This document shows positions 24,507 to 33,286 of a DNA stretch of 64,000 nt, one piece after another. The DNA is from Microcella pacifica (GTDB lineage: Bacteria > Actinomycetota > Actinomycetes > Actinomycetales > Microbacteriaceae). A model generated the notes under the pieces. The model saw only the letters and a program-made list of their open reading frames with translations. It was not told the origin of the DNA and made no database searches. A program made the translations under genes and the position numbers. Positions within the stretch are counted from its first letter, which is position 1. The number at the start of each line of letters is the position of its first letter. The stretch covers positions 62,001 to 126,000 of the forward strand of contig NZ_VIKT02000005.1 in assembly GCF_009371975.2 (NCBI RefSeq). The letters run 5' to 3'.

Positions 24507-25589
24507 TCAGTCGGGCATCACGGCCAGGGACCAGCACCAGCCGGCGAGCTCGCGGGCGATGGCGACGTTCGCGATCGTGGACCGCTTCTTGCGTGCGGTG
24601 AAGTGCTGCCATTTGTGATGCAGGCGCCGGTTGCCGTCGTCGCCGCGGGATACGGCAAGGCTGGGCGCGGCAGCCCACCGGGCCTGCATCACCGCTCCGG
24701 GCCGATAGGGCTTGCGGTGATGCCAAGCCGCCTCGACCAGCAGGCGTCGGGCGTGAGTGTTGCCGGTCTTGGTGATCGAGCCCTGGGAGCGTGACTGTCC
24801 GGAGGAGTGCTCTGAGGGCACCAGTCCGACGAACGCTCCGATGCTGGATCCCGTGAAGCGCTCCCAGTTGCCGATCTCCACCGCGAGGCCGAACCCGGTC
24901 AAGGTCGAGATCCCGCGCAGGCACCCCAGTCGTCGCACCACGGGCGCGTAGTCACTGGTGGTGGCCATCTGCTGAATGATCGCGTCGAGTCGGTCTTTGC
25001 GGGCGCGCACCTGCTGCACTGCTTCGTAGTCGGCATCGAACGCGGCCTGCAGTCCGGGATGGTCGAACCTCTGCCGGCGAAGCCAGGCATCATGCGCGCC
25101 GGTCCACGCCTGCTTGCCGTCATAGATGATCCCGTGGCGCAGCAGCAGCTTCGAGAGCCGATGCCGTGCCGCCATCAGCTCACCCCGATTGTCTTCCCGG
25201 GCTCGCACCAAGTCGCGTGCGGTTTCCTGCTCGATCGTGGGCACGGCAACCGCGACGATCTCCCCCAACCTCAGCAGCCTGGCCAAATGCAACGCGTCCC
25301 TGGCATCGGTCTTGACCCGATCCCCGACCGGGCGCTGCAACTTCGACGGCGCCGCCACGAGGCACTCGATGCCGGCGGCGGTGAATAGGCGGGCCAGAGC
25401 GAACCCGGTCGGCCCGGCCTCATAGGTCACTGCTGCCGGCTGCGGCAGGCTCCGCACCCACTCCAGCACTGCCGCAGGGTCGTAGCCGAAACGGTGACGG
25501 ATCACCTCACCGGTGTCCTCATCGATCGCGCATGCCACAACGCTGCGGGCGTGCACGTCCAGACCGACGCTCGTACGCTGGATTCTCAA
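24507..25589 (-). CDS. IS110-family transposase (DEDD recombinase)
   Basis: A 360-residue recombinase. The N-terminal RuvC-like domain has the DEDD residues: Asp in VGLDVHARS, Glu in VTYEAGPTG and the pair in VKTDARDALHLA. The C-terminal Transposase_20 domain contains the Ser-rich SEHSSGQSRSQGSITKTG with the catalytic serine. No frameshift or stop, so it appears intact. Family members insert through a structured bridge RNA encoded beside the gene. Its position between gatA and gatB shows it entered what is usually a compact operon. Confidence 0.93.
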   Translation of the reverse strand: MRIQRTSVGLDVHARSVVACAIDEDTGEVIRHRFGYDPAAVLEWVRSLPQPAAVTYEAGPTGFALARLFTAAGIECLVAAPSKLQRPVGDRVKTDARDALHLARLLRLGEIVAVAVPTIEQETARDLVRAREDNRGELMAARHRLSKLLLRHGIIYDGKQAWTGAHDAWLRRQRFDHPGLQAAFDADYEAVQQVRARKDRLDAIIQQMATTSDYAPVVRRLGCLRGISTLTGFGLAVEIGNWERFTGSSIGAFVGLVPSEHSSGQSRSQGSITKTGNTHARRLLVEAAWHHRKPYRPGAVMQARWAAAPSLAVSRGDDGNRRLHHKWQHFTARKKRSTIANVAIARELAGWCWSLAVMPD

Positions 25590-25590
25590 C

Positions 25591-25666
25591 TGGGGCCTCC
25601 ATTCGCCTGGTGGATAGGCCAGCCCTCAACAGCTGGCAACCCACGAATACGCGAATCGAGGCCCCA
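25591..25666 (-). ncRNA. Candidate structured RNA (bridge-RNA-like) next to the IS110 transposase
   Basis: Arms 25591-25606 and 25651-25666 pair over 15 of 16 positions, enclosing a second stem GCCAGC (25618-25623)/GCTGGC (25632-25637) and a short GTGG/CCAC pairing with internal loops. This lies directly upstream of the transposase start, where IS110-group elements encode bridge RNA. The RNA identity is inferred from position and fold only. Confidence 0.4.
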
Positions 25667-25788
25667 GCCTCAAGAACCGGACCGAAGACCCATATCGTCT
25701 AGCCCGGACCCGCCGCCCAGCCCTGCCGTGGGCAGTCCGGCCCTGCCGTGCCAGCAGGCTCGGCATGTCTGCGTTCCACGCGGCGCCG

Positions 25789-27315
25789 CTACCCGGCCTG
25801 GGCGCCGAGGGCGCGCTCGAGCACCCGAGTCTTGCGGGGTGCGGGGACGGGACGTTGTTCGGGGTCGAGAGACCGGGGTGGCACGACTGCGAGCTCGCCG
25901 TCGACCCGGGTGATGCCCCAGTCGTTGTTGTGCAGCAGCAGGTGGTGATGTCGGCAGAGCAGCACTCCGTTGTCGACGTCGGTGGGACCGCCCTGCTGCC
26001 AGGGGATGATGTGGTGCGCTTCTGCCCAGGAGGGTGGCCGATCGCAGCCGGGGAAGCGGCAGCCGCCGTCGCGCGCGGCGAGGACCAGGCGCTGGCGGCC
26101 TGTGAACAAGCGGGTGCGACGCCCGAGCGACAGCACCTCGCCCGCATCGGTGACGACGATGGGCGTGACGCCCGCCTCGCACGCGTGCCGCTCGGCGGTG
26201 GTGATGCTGATGGGCTCTGTCTGGCCTTCGAGGCGGGCGATACCGCGGCCCTCGCGGAGGTCCCGCTCGGCGACGATGACCTGGACGGCGGGAGGTCGGG
26301 CTCCGAGCAGGTCGGTGGGCGCGACGCCTCCGCCCAGTCGAAGCAACTCGACGAGCGTGTCGGCGGCGATCTGCTCGGTCGTGCGGGTGTCATCGACGAG
26401 CCGCTCCGCTCGTTCCACGTCGGCGGTGCTCACGAAGCGCGGCCCGCCCCGCCGCGGTGAGGTCGCGGCGTCGATCGCGGACGTGACGAGTGCCGCGGAC
26501 TCTGGGTCGAGCAGCCCGGAGAGTCGGGTCATGCCGTCGGGCTGCCGCGAGAGGTAGAGGTAGCGCCGGTCGCGCAGGGCCTGCTCGCGCTCGGCGACGC
26601 GACTCGCGTCTGCCTCTGCATCGAGCTCGGCGCGGGCGTATCGTGCTCGGGCGGCGAGCTGCTCGACCGTGCAGGTCGGGGCTTCGGCCACGAGCCGCTC
26701 GGCGGCCACGGCCAGTTGTTCCGCGGTCACGCCGCCGCTGTCGCCCTCATCAGGGCTCTCGCCGGCGCGCGACTGCACCGAGCCGTCTCCCGAGGCGTCG
26801 CCCGAGGCGTCGGGCGCGCTCGGCTCGCCGAGCCCGGCGCGGATGGCGTCGGCGGCGGCGAGCGACAGTCGCGCTGCGGCGACGGCCGCTGAGACCGACG
26901 CGAGCCACGGCTTGCCCAGACGCGCATCACCTGGGTCGGCAGCGCTCGAGTCGTCGGGGGAGGGGAGCGGAGCATCCTGATCAGAGGCGGGAGGCGGAGG
27001 CGTCGCCATGAGGGTGCCGACGCGCACCATGGCGGTCGCGTCACGGGCGGTCGCGCCGGTGAGGCGTTGGACGAGGCGTTCGGGGGTGCGGACTCCGAGA
27101 CGGTGGGCGAGGCCCTCGCCGCCCAGGTCGCGGCGCGAGCGGTGGGCGATCTCGGCGGCGACCGTGGCGGCGGCGGTATCGACGCGGCGCCCGATCTCGG
27201 CGAGTGTGCGCTGCTGGGCGATGAGGTCGTCATCGGTCAGGTCTGACACGGTCGGGGGCGCGAACGCGCGCGACACATCGATGAGCGATGTGTGCAGTGC
27301 GTTCGAATCTGACAT
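25789..27315 (-). CDS. DUF222 / HNH endonuclease (13E12-repeat family)
   Basis: A 508-residue protein with the N-terminal DUF222 helical domain and a C-terminal HNH nuclease motif: CRFPGCDRPPSWAEAHHI with zinc-type Cys and the HH pair, then DNGVLLCRHHHLLLHN. An acidic Ser/Asp-rich insert occupies about residues 110-200. GGAGAC lies 7 nt before ATG 27315. Such genes are numerous in Microbacteriaceae genomes and behave like dispersed mobile or selfish genes; their role is not settled. It lies between gatA and gatB. Confidence 0.88.
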   Translation of the reverse strand: MSDSNALHTSLIDVSRAFAPPTVSDLTDDDLIAQQRTLAEIGRRVDTAAATVAAEIAHRSRRDLGGEGLAHRLGVRTPERLVQRLTGATARDATAMVRVGTLMATPPPPASDQDAPLPSPDDSSAADPGDARLGKPWLASVSAAVAAARLSLAAADAIRAGLGEPSAPDASGDASGDGSVQSRAGESPDEGDSGGVTAEQLAVAAERLVAEAPTCTVEQLAARARYARAELDAEADASRVAEREQALRDRRYLYLSRQPDGMTRLSGLLDPESAALVTSAIDAATSPRRGGPRFVSTADVERAERLVDDTRTTEQIAADTLVELLRLGGGVAPTDLLGARPPAVQVIVAERDLREGRGIARLEGQTEPISITTAERHACEAGVTPIVVTDAGEVLSLGRRTRLFTGRQRLVLAARDGGCRFPGCDRPPSWAEAHHIIPWQQGGPTDVDNGVLLCRHHHLLLHNNDWGITRVDGELAVVPPRSLDPEQRPVPAPRKTRVLERALGAQAG

Positions 27316-27610
27316 GTCAATAGTCTCCAGCAGTATCGAACACCAGTCCAGAGGGCGAGCAATACTCGTGGATAGGTTTTCGCAAGCGGCGCCTATGGAG
27401 GAGCGGCGGGACGGTGGAGCGGTACGAGAGGGCGGGCGGCGAGGGCCCGGTGCCGGGTGGGGCGCGAGTGCGCGGAGCGGGCGAGAGGGAGACCCAGACG
27501 AACGAGAGTGGGGCCGACAAGAGCGGGAGAGAGCGACACGAATCAGAACGGAGCCGAGGCCAAAGAAAGGACACCCGCCTCGCTCCGCTCACCCCTGCCA
27601 GAATCTCCTC

Positions 27611-28330
27611 ATGGCCCCGACCTCCGCGCCGACACACGCCCTCGCGCGCCTGCTCGCGATCGCCGCCTACACCCTCCTACCCCTCGCCAGCGTGCTCGCC
27701 CTCGGCTGGGACTGGCGCGAGGTGATCATCCTGTACTGGCTGGAGAACCTGACGCTCGGCGCCGCGATGGTGATCCGCCTGCTGCGCACGCGCGGCGACC
27801 CCGGCCCCGAGCCGATGATCATCAACGACCGCCGCGTCGCCCAGACTCCAAAGACGATCGGCTGGCTCGCGCGCTTCTTCGTCCTCCACTACGGCCTGTT
27901 CACCCTCGTGCACGGCGTTTTCGTGTTCCTCATCGCGGCAGGCGTCTTCAGCGGCATTGCGACGACGACCAGCGCCACCAGCATGGCAGCCACCGCAGCC
28001 GCCGAGACCGGACTGGCCGGGGTCGATGGGCCGGGCATCCTCATCATCTGGATCATCGCCGGCATCGCCCAGCTGCTGATCGCCGCCCGCGGCCCCCTGC
28101 CCGCCCGCCGCGGCACCGCCCTCATGATGAGCGCCTACCCGCGCATCATCGTGCTGCATCTGGGCGTCATCGGCGGTGCGATTCTCATCGCCGAATCCGG
28201 ATGGCCCCCCATCGCGGCCGTCCTCCTGATCGCGCTGCATGGCATCGTCGATGCATTCGGGTGGATGCTCAGCGCACGCCGCGCGAACCGCCCGGGCTCG
28301 GGGCCCACCGTGTCGATACGCCTCGGCTGA
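27611..28330 (+). CDS. DUF6498-like integral membrane protein
   Basis: A 239-residue protein with about six hydrophobic segments. The sequence [22 protein letters not shown] near residue 35 resembles the conserved YWxEN block of DUF6498 proteins. ATG 27611 follows CAGAAT by 6 nt, a leaderless arrangement; the longer open frame upstream is out of place relative to this. The 295-nt spacer before it is strongly purine-rich on the plus strand and contains no other gene. Function unknown. Confidence 0.65.
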   Translation: MAPTSAPTHALARLLAIAAYTLLPLASVLALGWDWREVIILYWLENLTLGAAMVIRLLRTRGDPGPEPMIINDRRVAQTPKTIGWLARFFVLHYGLFTLVHGVFVFLIAAGVFSGIATTTSATSMAATAAAETGLAGVDGPGILIIWIIAGIAQLLIAARGPLPARRGTALMMSAYPRIIVLHLGVIGGAILIAESGWPPIAAVLLIALHGIVDAFGWMLSARRANRPGSGPTVSIRLG

Positions 28331-28415
28331 GAGTCGCGCACACCGCCCCGCACACTGCCCCCCTCCCCGCACCGCAGCGAACCCTGCCCCGCACCCGACC
28401 CCCGCCGACCCCGAA

Positions 28416-28421
28416 TAGGAT
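28416..28421 (+). promoter_or_regulatory. -10 box of a leaderless gatB promoter
   Basis: TAGGAT ends 7 nt before the gatB ATG at 28429, the spacing of actinobacterial leaderless promoters. This gives gatB its own transcription now that it is separated from gatCA. Confidence 0.6.
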
Positions 28422-28428
28422 TGACCCC

Positions 28429-29943
28429 ATGGCGCGCGCAGAACTCATGGACTTCGACAAGGCACTCGAGATGTTCGAGCCGGTGCTCGGCTTCGAGGTG
28501 CACGTCGAGCTGAGCACCCGCACGAAGATGTTCTCCGACGCCCCCAACCCGGCGCTGAGCGACAACACCATTACTGAGCCCAACACCGCGATCACCCCCG
28601 TGTGCCTCGGCCTGCCCGGCAGCCTCCCGGTCGTCAACGAGCAGGCGGTGCGCTTCGCGATCTCGCTCGGCCTCGCGCTGGGCTGCCAGATCGCCCCGAG
28701 CAGCACGTTCAGCCGCAAGAACTACTTCTACCCGGATCTGGCGAAGAACTACCAGATCAGCCAGTACGACGAGCCGATCGCCTTCGAGGGCTCCGTCGAG
28801 GTCGAGCTGGAGGACGGCACGCTCGTGCAGGTGCCCATCGAGCGCGCCCACATGGAGGAGGATGCCGGCAAGCTCACGCACGTCGGCGGCTCGACGGGCC
28901 GCATCCAGGGCGCCGAGTCTTCGCTCGTCGACTACAACCGCGCCGGCGTGCCGCTCGTGGAGATCGTGACGAAGCCGATCTACGGGGCCGAGCACGGCGC
29001 GCCCGAGATCGCGAAGGCGTACGTGAGCACGATCCGCGACATGGTGCGCGCGCTGGGCATCAGCGAGGCGCGCATGGAGCGGGGCAACCTGCGCTGCGAT
29101 GCGAATGTGTCGCTGCGGCCGCGCGGGCAGGTTGAGCTGGGCATCCGCACGGAGACCAAGAACGTCAACTCGTTCCGCTCTGTGGAGCGGGCGGTGCGCT
29201 ACGAGATTCAGCGCCAGGCGGCGATTCTGGCGAAGGGCGGCTCGATTCAACAGGAGACCCGCCACTGGCATGAGGATACGGGCGTGACGTCGGCGGGCCG
29301 CGTGAAGAGCGACGCCGACGACTACCGCTACTTCCCGGAGCCGGACCTGCTGCCGGTCGTGCCGACGCAGGCCCTGATCGATTCTTTGCGGGATGCCCTG
29401 CCGGAGCCCCCCGCGGCCCGACGCCGCCGCCTGCGCGAGGAGTGGGGTTTCACCGATCTGGAGTTTCGCGACGTCGTCAACAGCGGCCTGCTCGTGGAGG
29501 TCACCGACACGGTCGCGGCGGGCGCGTCACCGCAGCAGGCCCGCAAGTGGTGGACGGGCGAGATCGCCCGCATCGCGAACGCTCGGGATGCTGAACCGGC
29601 GTCGCTCATCACCGCGGCCCACGTGGCGGAGATCGTGCAGCTCGTCGAGTCGGGTGCGCTCACCGACCGGCTTGCCCGGCAGGCGCTGGAGGGTGTCATC
29701 GAGGGGGAGGGCACCCCCGCCGAGGTCGTGGAGTCGCGCGGGCTCACGGTCGTCTCGGACGACGGTGCTCTCATCGCCGCGGTCGATGCGGCGCTCGCGC
29801 AGCAGCCCGACGTGCTGGAGAAGATCCGCGACGGCAAGGTGCAGGCCGCCGGCGCCGTCATCGGTGCGGTGATGAAGTCGATGGGCGGGAAAGCGGATGC
29901 GGCGCGCGTGCGCGAGCTCGTGCTGGAGCGAGCTCAGGCGTAG
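28429..29943 (+). CDS. gatB: Asp/Glu-tRNA amidotransferase subunit B
   Basis: A 504-residue GatB, the tRNA-binding kinase subunit that phosphorylates and then amidates the mischarged Glu/Asp. Family landmarks are [62 protein letters not shown] and the C-terminal YqeY-like tail. It is complete and intact. About its last 125 codons recur, diverged, 1.3-3.1 kb downstream. ATG 28429 was chosen for the leaderless -10 box. Confidence 0.95.
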   Translation: MARAELMDFDKALEMFEPVLGFEVHVELSTRTKMFSDAPNPALSDNTITEPNTAITPVCLGLPGSLPVVNEQAVRFAISLGLALGCQIAPSSTFSRKNYFYPDLAKNYQISQYDEPIAFEGSVEVELEDGTLVQVPIERAHMEEDAGKLTHVGGSTGRIQGAESSLVDYNRAGVPLVEIVTKPIYGAEHGAPEIAKAYVSTIRDMVRALGISEARMERGNLRCDANVSLRPRGQVELGIRTETKNVNSFRSVERAVRYEIQRQAAILAKGGSIQQETRHWHEDTGVTSAGRVKSDADDYRYFPEPDLLPVVPTQALIDSLRDALPEPPAARRRRLREEWGFTDLEFRDVVNSGLLVEVTDTVAAGASPQQARKWWTGEIARIANARDAEPASLITAAHVAEIVQLVESGALTDRLARQALEGVIEGEGTPAEVVESRGLTVVSDDGALIAAVDAALAQQPDVLEKIRDGKVQAAGAVIGAVMKSMGGKADAARVRELVLERAQA

Positions 29944-29951
29944 CGCACACC

Positions 29952-30431
29952 ATGTCTGCCCTGGACTCGCTCCCGACCTTCGTCGTAACGACGCTCGTGG
30001 CGGGGACGGGTGTGGGGGCGGCGGTGCCGCTGGTCCACCGCGTCGTGACGTCTGGCCCGGCCAGTGTGCTCGACGGGTGGGCCATGACAATGGCAGGCCT
30101 CCTACTCTTGTACGGCGCCATGCTCGGACTGTTTCTCGCAGGAAGCGCAGCGGCCGGAGCTGTAACTCTCGGCCTCCTCGCCGGACGGCCGCGATGGTCC
30201 TGGATGCGTCCGATCGCTCCTTTCGTGGGTGCCAATGTGGCGTTGATGTGGGTGCCCTTCTTGACGTTCATGTGGTGGGAGTCTCTCCTCTTCATGCTCA
30301 TTCCGTCGGTGACCGTCGGGGTCACGGCGTGGCTACCGTGGCGGGGTGGTTTCATGAGTGCTCGTGCCGTCGCGAGCGTTCGGCAGGATCAGGACGCCAC
30401 GCGCCTCGTCGGGACGGTGCGGGCGGAGTGA
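29952..30431 (+). CDS. Small integral membrane protein of unknown function
   Basis: A 159-residue protein with three to four hydrophobic segments (FVVTTLVAGTGVGAAV, MTMAGLLLLYGAMLGLFLAG, PFVGANVALMWVPFL, and a segment near residue 115). It starts 8 nt after gatB stops and its stop overlaps the next small frame by GTGA. The family is not recognised. It lies between the two copies of the gatB 3' end and so probably arrived with that duplication. Confidence 0.6.
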   Translation: MSALDSLPTFVVTTLVAGTGVGAAVPLVHRVVTSGPASVLDGWAMTMAGLLLLYGAMLGLFLAGSAAAGAVTLGLLAGRPRWSWMRPIAPFVGANVALMWVPFLTFMWWESLLFMLIPSVTVGVTAWLPWRGGFMSARAVASVRQDQDATRLVGTVRAE

Positions 30432-30568
30432 TCATCTGCGGCGGCTTCAGCGACAGCGATCAGGCCGGGTTCGTCTACCCGGCGACAGTGCTCGCCGACC
30501 TCGGTGGGCTGGGCTGTGACCTGCTGGGAACGGCGTACCTCGGCTCTGACGTCGGTTCGCGCCCGTGA
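30428..30568 (+). CDS. 46-residue ORF coupled on both sides
   Basis: GTG 30428 to TGA 30568. Its first and last four bases (GTGA) overlap the stop of the upstream membrane gene and the start of the downstream one. The peptide contains ICGGFSDSDQAGFVYPATVL and ends in YLGSDVGSRP. The double coupling argues for translation, but the frame could also be the remnant of a longer gene. No family recognised. Confidence 0.45.
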   Translation: MIICGGFSDSDQAGFVYPATVLADLGGLGCDLLGTAYLGSDVGSRP

Positions 30569-31230
30569 CTCAGAAGCAGGACGGGAAGCGGCCCGTCTCG
30601 CTACCGCTCCTTCTCTTCTCCGTCGTGTTCTTGGTTGGCATGAGCGCGATCTTCCTGTGGGGACCTCTCTCGCCGAGGTTCGACGACTCCAGAGTCTTCA
30701 TGGGCGTGTTCTTCGCTATCGCGGCGCTCGTCGTCGTGGTGGTGTCTGTGCGCGGCGTCAACCCGGAGGGCGCGTATGCGCAGAGGCACGCTGACCTGCA
30801 GGCCGCACTGGCGCTGGGTGTCGGCGAACCGGCTGTGCTCTTCGCTGGCATTCTCACGACGAAAGACTCTGCGGAGCGCACTGTCGAGGGTCTGCGGGCT
30901 CTGCGCCGCCCGTGGCCAGCCAGCGTCTTGTGTGCTGTGGGGCCCTCGGGAGTGATGCTCGGGCGCCCTGGTCGTCGTGGCCCGCGGACGGTGACTCTCG
31001 CCAAGACCGGAGACGTTGTTCGGTTCAGGCGGGGCGGAGCCGGAGGCTTCTTCCTCCGGCCTCGAAGCGACTCCACTCCGCGGCTGCGCATCGACATCGA
31101 GCGCGCGGGAGGTACCGACACTGTCGTGCTCGACCAACTCGTCAGTCCCACGCGCCCGCTTGAGGTGCGCGACGAGTCAGAGGTCGCGATGCTGCTCGAC
31201 CAGATCGCGCAGGCGCAGTCTCGGGATTGA
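30565..31230 (+). CDS. Two-TM membrane protein with soluble C-domain
   Basis: A 221-residue protein with two N-terminal membrane spans (PLLLFSVVFLVGMSAIFLW and VFFAIAALVVVVVSV) and a cytoplasmic, beta-rich C-domain of about 140 residues that could be PH-like. GTG 30565 overlaps the preceding stop. Family unknown. The gene is the last of the three between gatB and its partial second copy. Confidence 0.6.
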   Translation: MTQKQDGKRPVSLPLLLFSVVFLVGMSAIFLWGPLSPRFDDSRVFMGVFFAIAALVVVVVSVRGVNPEGAYAQRHADLQAALALGVGEPAVLFAGILTTKDSAERTVEGLRALRRPWPASVLCAVGPSGVMLGRPGRRGPRTVTLAKTGDVVRFRRGGAGGFFLRPRSDSTPRLRIDIERAGGTDTVVLDQLVSPTRPLEVRDESEVAMLLDQIAQAQSRD

Positions 31231-31405
31231 GCGCTCTTCGATTTGACGTGTAGCCCGCATCACCGAGGCGGGCCCGGCCGTAGTGGAGGAGCGTGGACGC
31301 CCGCATCGCGAACGCGCGGGATGCTGAACCGGCGTCGCTCATCACGCCCGCCCACGTGGCCGAGATGGCGCAGCTCGTCGAGTCGGGTGCGCTCACCGAC
31401 CGGCT

Positions 31406-31413
31406 GGCGCGGC
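31406..31413. repeat. Target-site duplication, left copy
   Basis: GGCGCGGC, repeated directly at 32823-32830 on the other side of the IS256-family element. Eight bases is the normal duplication length of the family. Confidence 0.85.
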
Positions 31414-32822
31414 GGTCAAGTCCCTGGTAGTGGTGTAACGGCTGATCCTTCGCTTTATGCGCTGAGCGCGATGAAGGTATCGGCGACCACCTCGCTTTCG
31501 ATGTCGGGCACCACGCGCATGCGGGAGCGGGCCAGAACCTCCAGTCCCAGGTAGCGGCGCCCCTCGGCCCACTCGTCGGTCTGCTCGGCCAGGACGCCGC
31601 CGACCAGGCGGATGATCGCGTCGCGGTTGGGGAAGATGCCGACGGAGTCGGTGCGGCGGCGGATCTCGCGGTTGAGGCGCTCGTTGGGATTGTTCGACCA
31701 GATCTGTGACCAGACGTCTTTGGGGAAGTCGGTGAAGGCGAGGATGTCGGCCCTGGCGGTATCGAGGTGCTCGGCGACCGCGGGTAGCTTCTCGGTCACG
31801 TAGTCCAGGGTGCGATCGAACTGAGCGTGGACGTCTGAGGCGGTGGGTTGGTCATAGACGGAGTGCAGCATCGCTTTCACCGCCGGCCACATGCTCTTCG
31901 GGCTCACGCTCATCAGGTTCGCCGCGTAGTGGGTGCGGCAGCGTTGCCAGGTCGCACCGGGCAGGTTCGCCGCGATCGCGTCTTTCAGCCCGGCGTGAGC
32001 GTCACTGGTGACCAGCTGGACCCCGGTCAGGCCGCGGGCGACCAGGTCGGCGAAGAACGCATTCCACGCCGACCCGGTCTCAGCTGTCGCTGTCTGCACC
32101 CCCAGGACTTCGCGGCGGCCGTCGCCGTTGACGCCGGTGGCGATCAGCACGACCGTGTTCACCACCCGGCCGCCCTCGCGAACCTTCATCGTGAGAGCGT
32201 CGGCTGCGACGAAGGTGAACGGGCCTGCCTCCAAAAGCGATCGGTGCCGGAACTGGTTCACGTGCTCGTCGAGCTCGGCCGCCATCCGGGAGACCTGCGA
32301 CTTCGACAGGGCGTGAATGCCGAGCGTCTTCACGAGTTTGTCCATCCGACGAGTGGACACCCCGGCGAGGTAGCAGTCGGCGATCACGGTGATCAGAGCC
32401 GCCTCGGACCGTTTGCGGCGCTCCAGCAACCACTCGGGGAAGTAGGTGCCCGATCGTAGTTTCGGGATCGCGACATCGATCGTGCCAGCCCGAGTATCGA
32501 GGTCTCGGTGGCGGTAGCCGTTGCGGTGAGTGACACGGTCAAGGCTCGGCTGACCCCATTCGGCGCCGACCACGGCGTCGGCGTCGGCGGACAGGAGGGC
32601 GTTGATTATGGTTTGCAGCAGGTGTCGCATCAAATCGGGCGACGCGTCGCTGAGGGCTTCACCGAGCACCGTTGCAGGGTCGACAATGTGGGGAGCGGTC
32701 ATCGTGTTGATGCCTTTCGAGTTGGGGTAAGAGACTTCTCGAAGGATCACACGGTGACCGCGTTCACGTCGTCACCGACGCGGTGGGCCACCGGGCGTTA
32801 CACCACTATGCGGGACTCCACC
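31414..32822 (-). mobile_element. IS256-family insertion sequence, complete (1409 bp)
   Basis: The left end (GGTCAAGTCCC...) and the right end read in reverse (GGTGGAGTCCC...) agree at 22 of the first 27 positions and both run into TAGTGGTGTAACG. The 8-bp direct repeat GGCGCGGC flanks both ends exactly. The single transposase gene is intact, so the element may be active. It sits inside the gatB fragment. Confidence 0.92.
31455..32702 (-). CDS. IS256-family transposase
   Basis: A 415-residue DDE transposase of the Transposase_mut family. The catalytic residues are in VAADALTMKVREG (D), LVTSDAHAGLKDA (D) and NNPNERLNREIRRR (E). ATG 32702 is preferred because the family starts near here and AAAGG precedes it; an in-frame ATG 48 nt upstream adds residues atypical of the family. 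No frameshift or stop. Confidence 0.93.
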   Translation of the reverse strand: MTAPHIVDPATVLGEALSDASPDLMRHLLQTIINALLSADADAVVGAEWGQPSLDRVTHRNGYRHRDLDTRAGTIDVAIPKLRSGTYFPEWLLERRKRSEAALITVIADCYLAGVSTRRMDKLVKTLGIHALSKSQVSRMAAELDEHVNQFRHRSLLEAGPFTFVAADALTMKVREGGRVVNTVVLIATGVNGDGRREVLGVQTATAETGSAWNAFFADLVARGLTGVQLVTSDAHAGLKDAIAANLPGATWQRCRTHYAANLMSVSPKSMWPAVKAMLHSVYDQPTASDVHAQFDRTLDYVTEKLPAVAEHLDTARADILAFTDFPKDVWSQIWSNNPNERLNREIRRRTDSVGIFPNRDAIIRLVGGVLAEQTDEWAEGRRYLGLEVLARSRMRVVPDIESEVVADTFIALSA

Positions 32823-32830
32823 GGCGCGGC
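32823..32830. repeat. Target-site duplication, right copy
   Basis: GGCGCGGC, identical to 31406-31413 and directly abutting the right terminal repeat of the IS. Confidence 0.85.
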
Positions 32831-33286
32831 AGGCGCTGGAGGGTGTCATCGAGGGGGAGGGCGCTCCCGCCGAGGTCATTGCGGCTCGCGGCCTGGAGGT
32901 CGTCTCGGACGACGGTGCTCTCATCGCCGCGGTCGATGCGGCGCTCGCCCAGCAGCCCGACGTGCTGGAGAAGATCCGCGACGGCAAGGTGCAGGCAGCC
33001 GGCGCCGTCATCGGTGCGGTGATGAAGTCGATGGGCGGCAAGGCCGATGCGGCTCGGGTGCGCGAATTCGTGCTGGAGCCCGAGCAGGTGGGAAAACTCC
33101 AGACCGCTTGCCCGGAGGGCGAGTCCGGAGCCTACCAATGCTGGATTCGGGACACTCTGAGCTTGGCATCGTCACTGGCGTCCGTAATGAGCAGAGTCCT
33201 GATCAAGACGATGCCAGGCCAAAGCAGTCCGACTCACCGAGGATCCGTGGACTACGAATGGATCGCGAACAGTCGAACGTACTCCT

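Larger units (their letters stand above)
24335..25700 (-). mobile_element. IS110-family insertion sequence (ends approximate)
   Basis: The element holds one transposase gene flanked by non-coding DNA. IS110 elements have no clear terminal repeats, so the ends cannot be read with certainty. A GATATG at 24338 and CATATC at 25693 mark plausible limits of about 1.36 kb, the usual size. A structured stretch at 25591-25666 lies just upstream of the transposase. Confidence 0.55.
31296..33078 (+). pseudogene. Truncated second gatB 3' end, split by an IS256 element
   Basis: Bases 31296-31413 and 32831-33078 together match the last third of gatB (from about 29565) at roughly 90% identity, and the reading frame rejoins perfectly when the IS and one copy of the 8-bp duplication are removed. 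Most differences are synonymous, so this piece came from a functional but diverged gatB rather than from decay of a recent copy. There is no 5' part and similarity ends just before the normal stop. Confidence 0.85.

Noticed and set aside
27316-27610. Gene in the purine-rich spacer before the DUF6498-like protein
   Set aside because: Open frames exist on both strands but are Arg/Glu/Gly low-complexity without motifs; the strand asymmetry alone is not evidence of coding.
31296-33078. A functional second GatB
   Set aside because: Only the C-terminal third is present and it is cut by an IS element, so it cannot make an active subunit.
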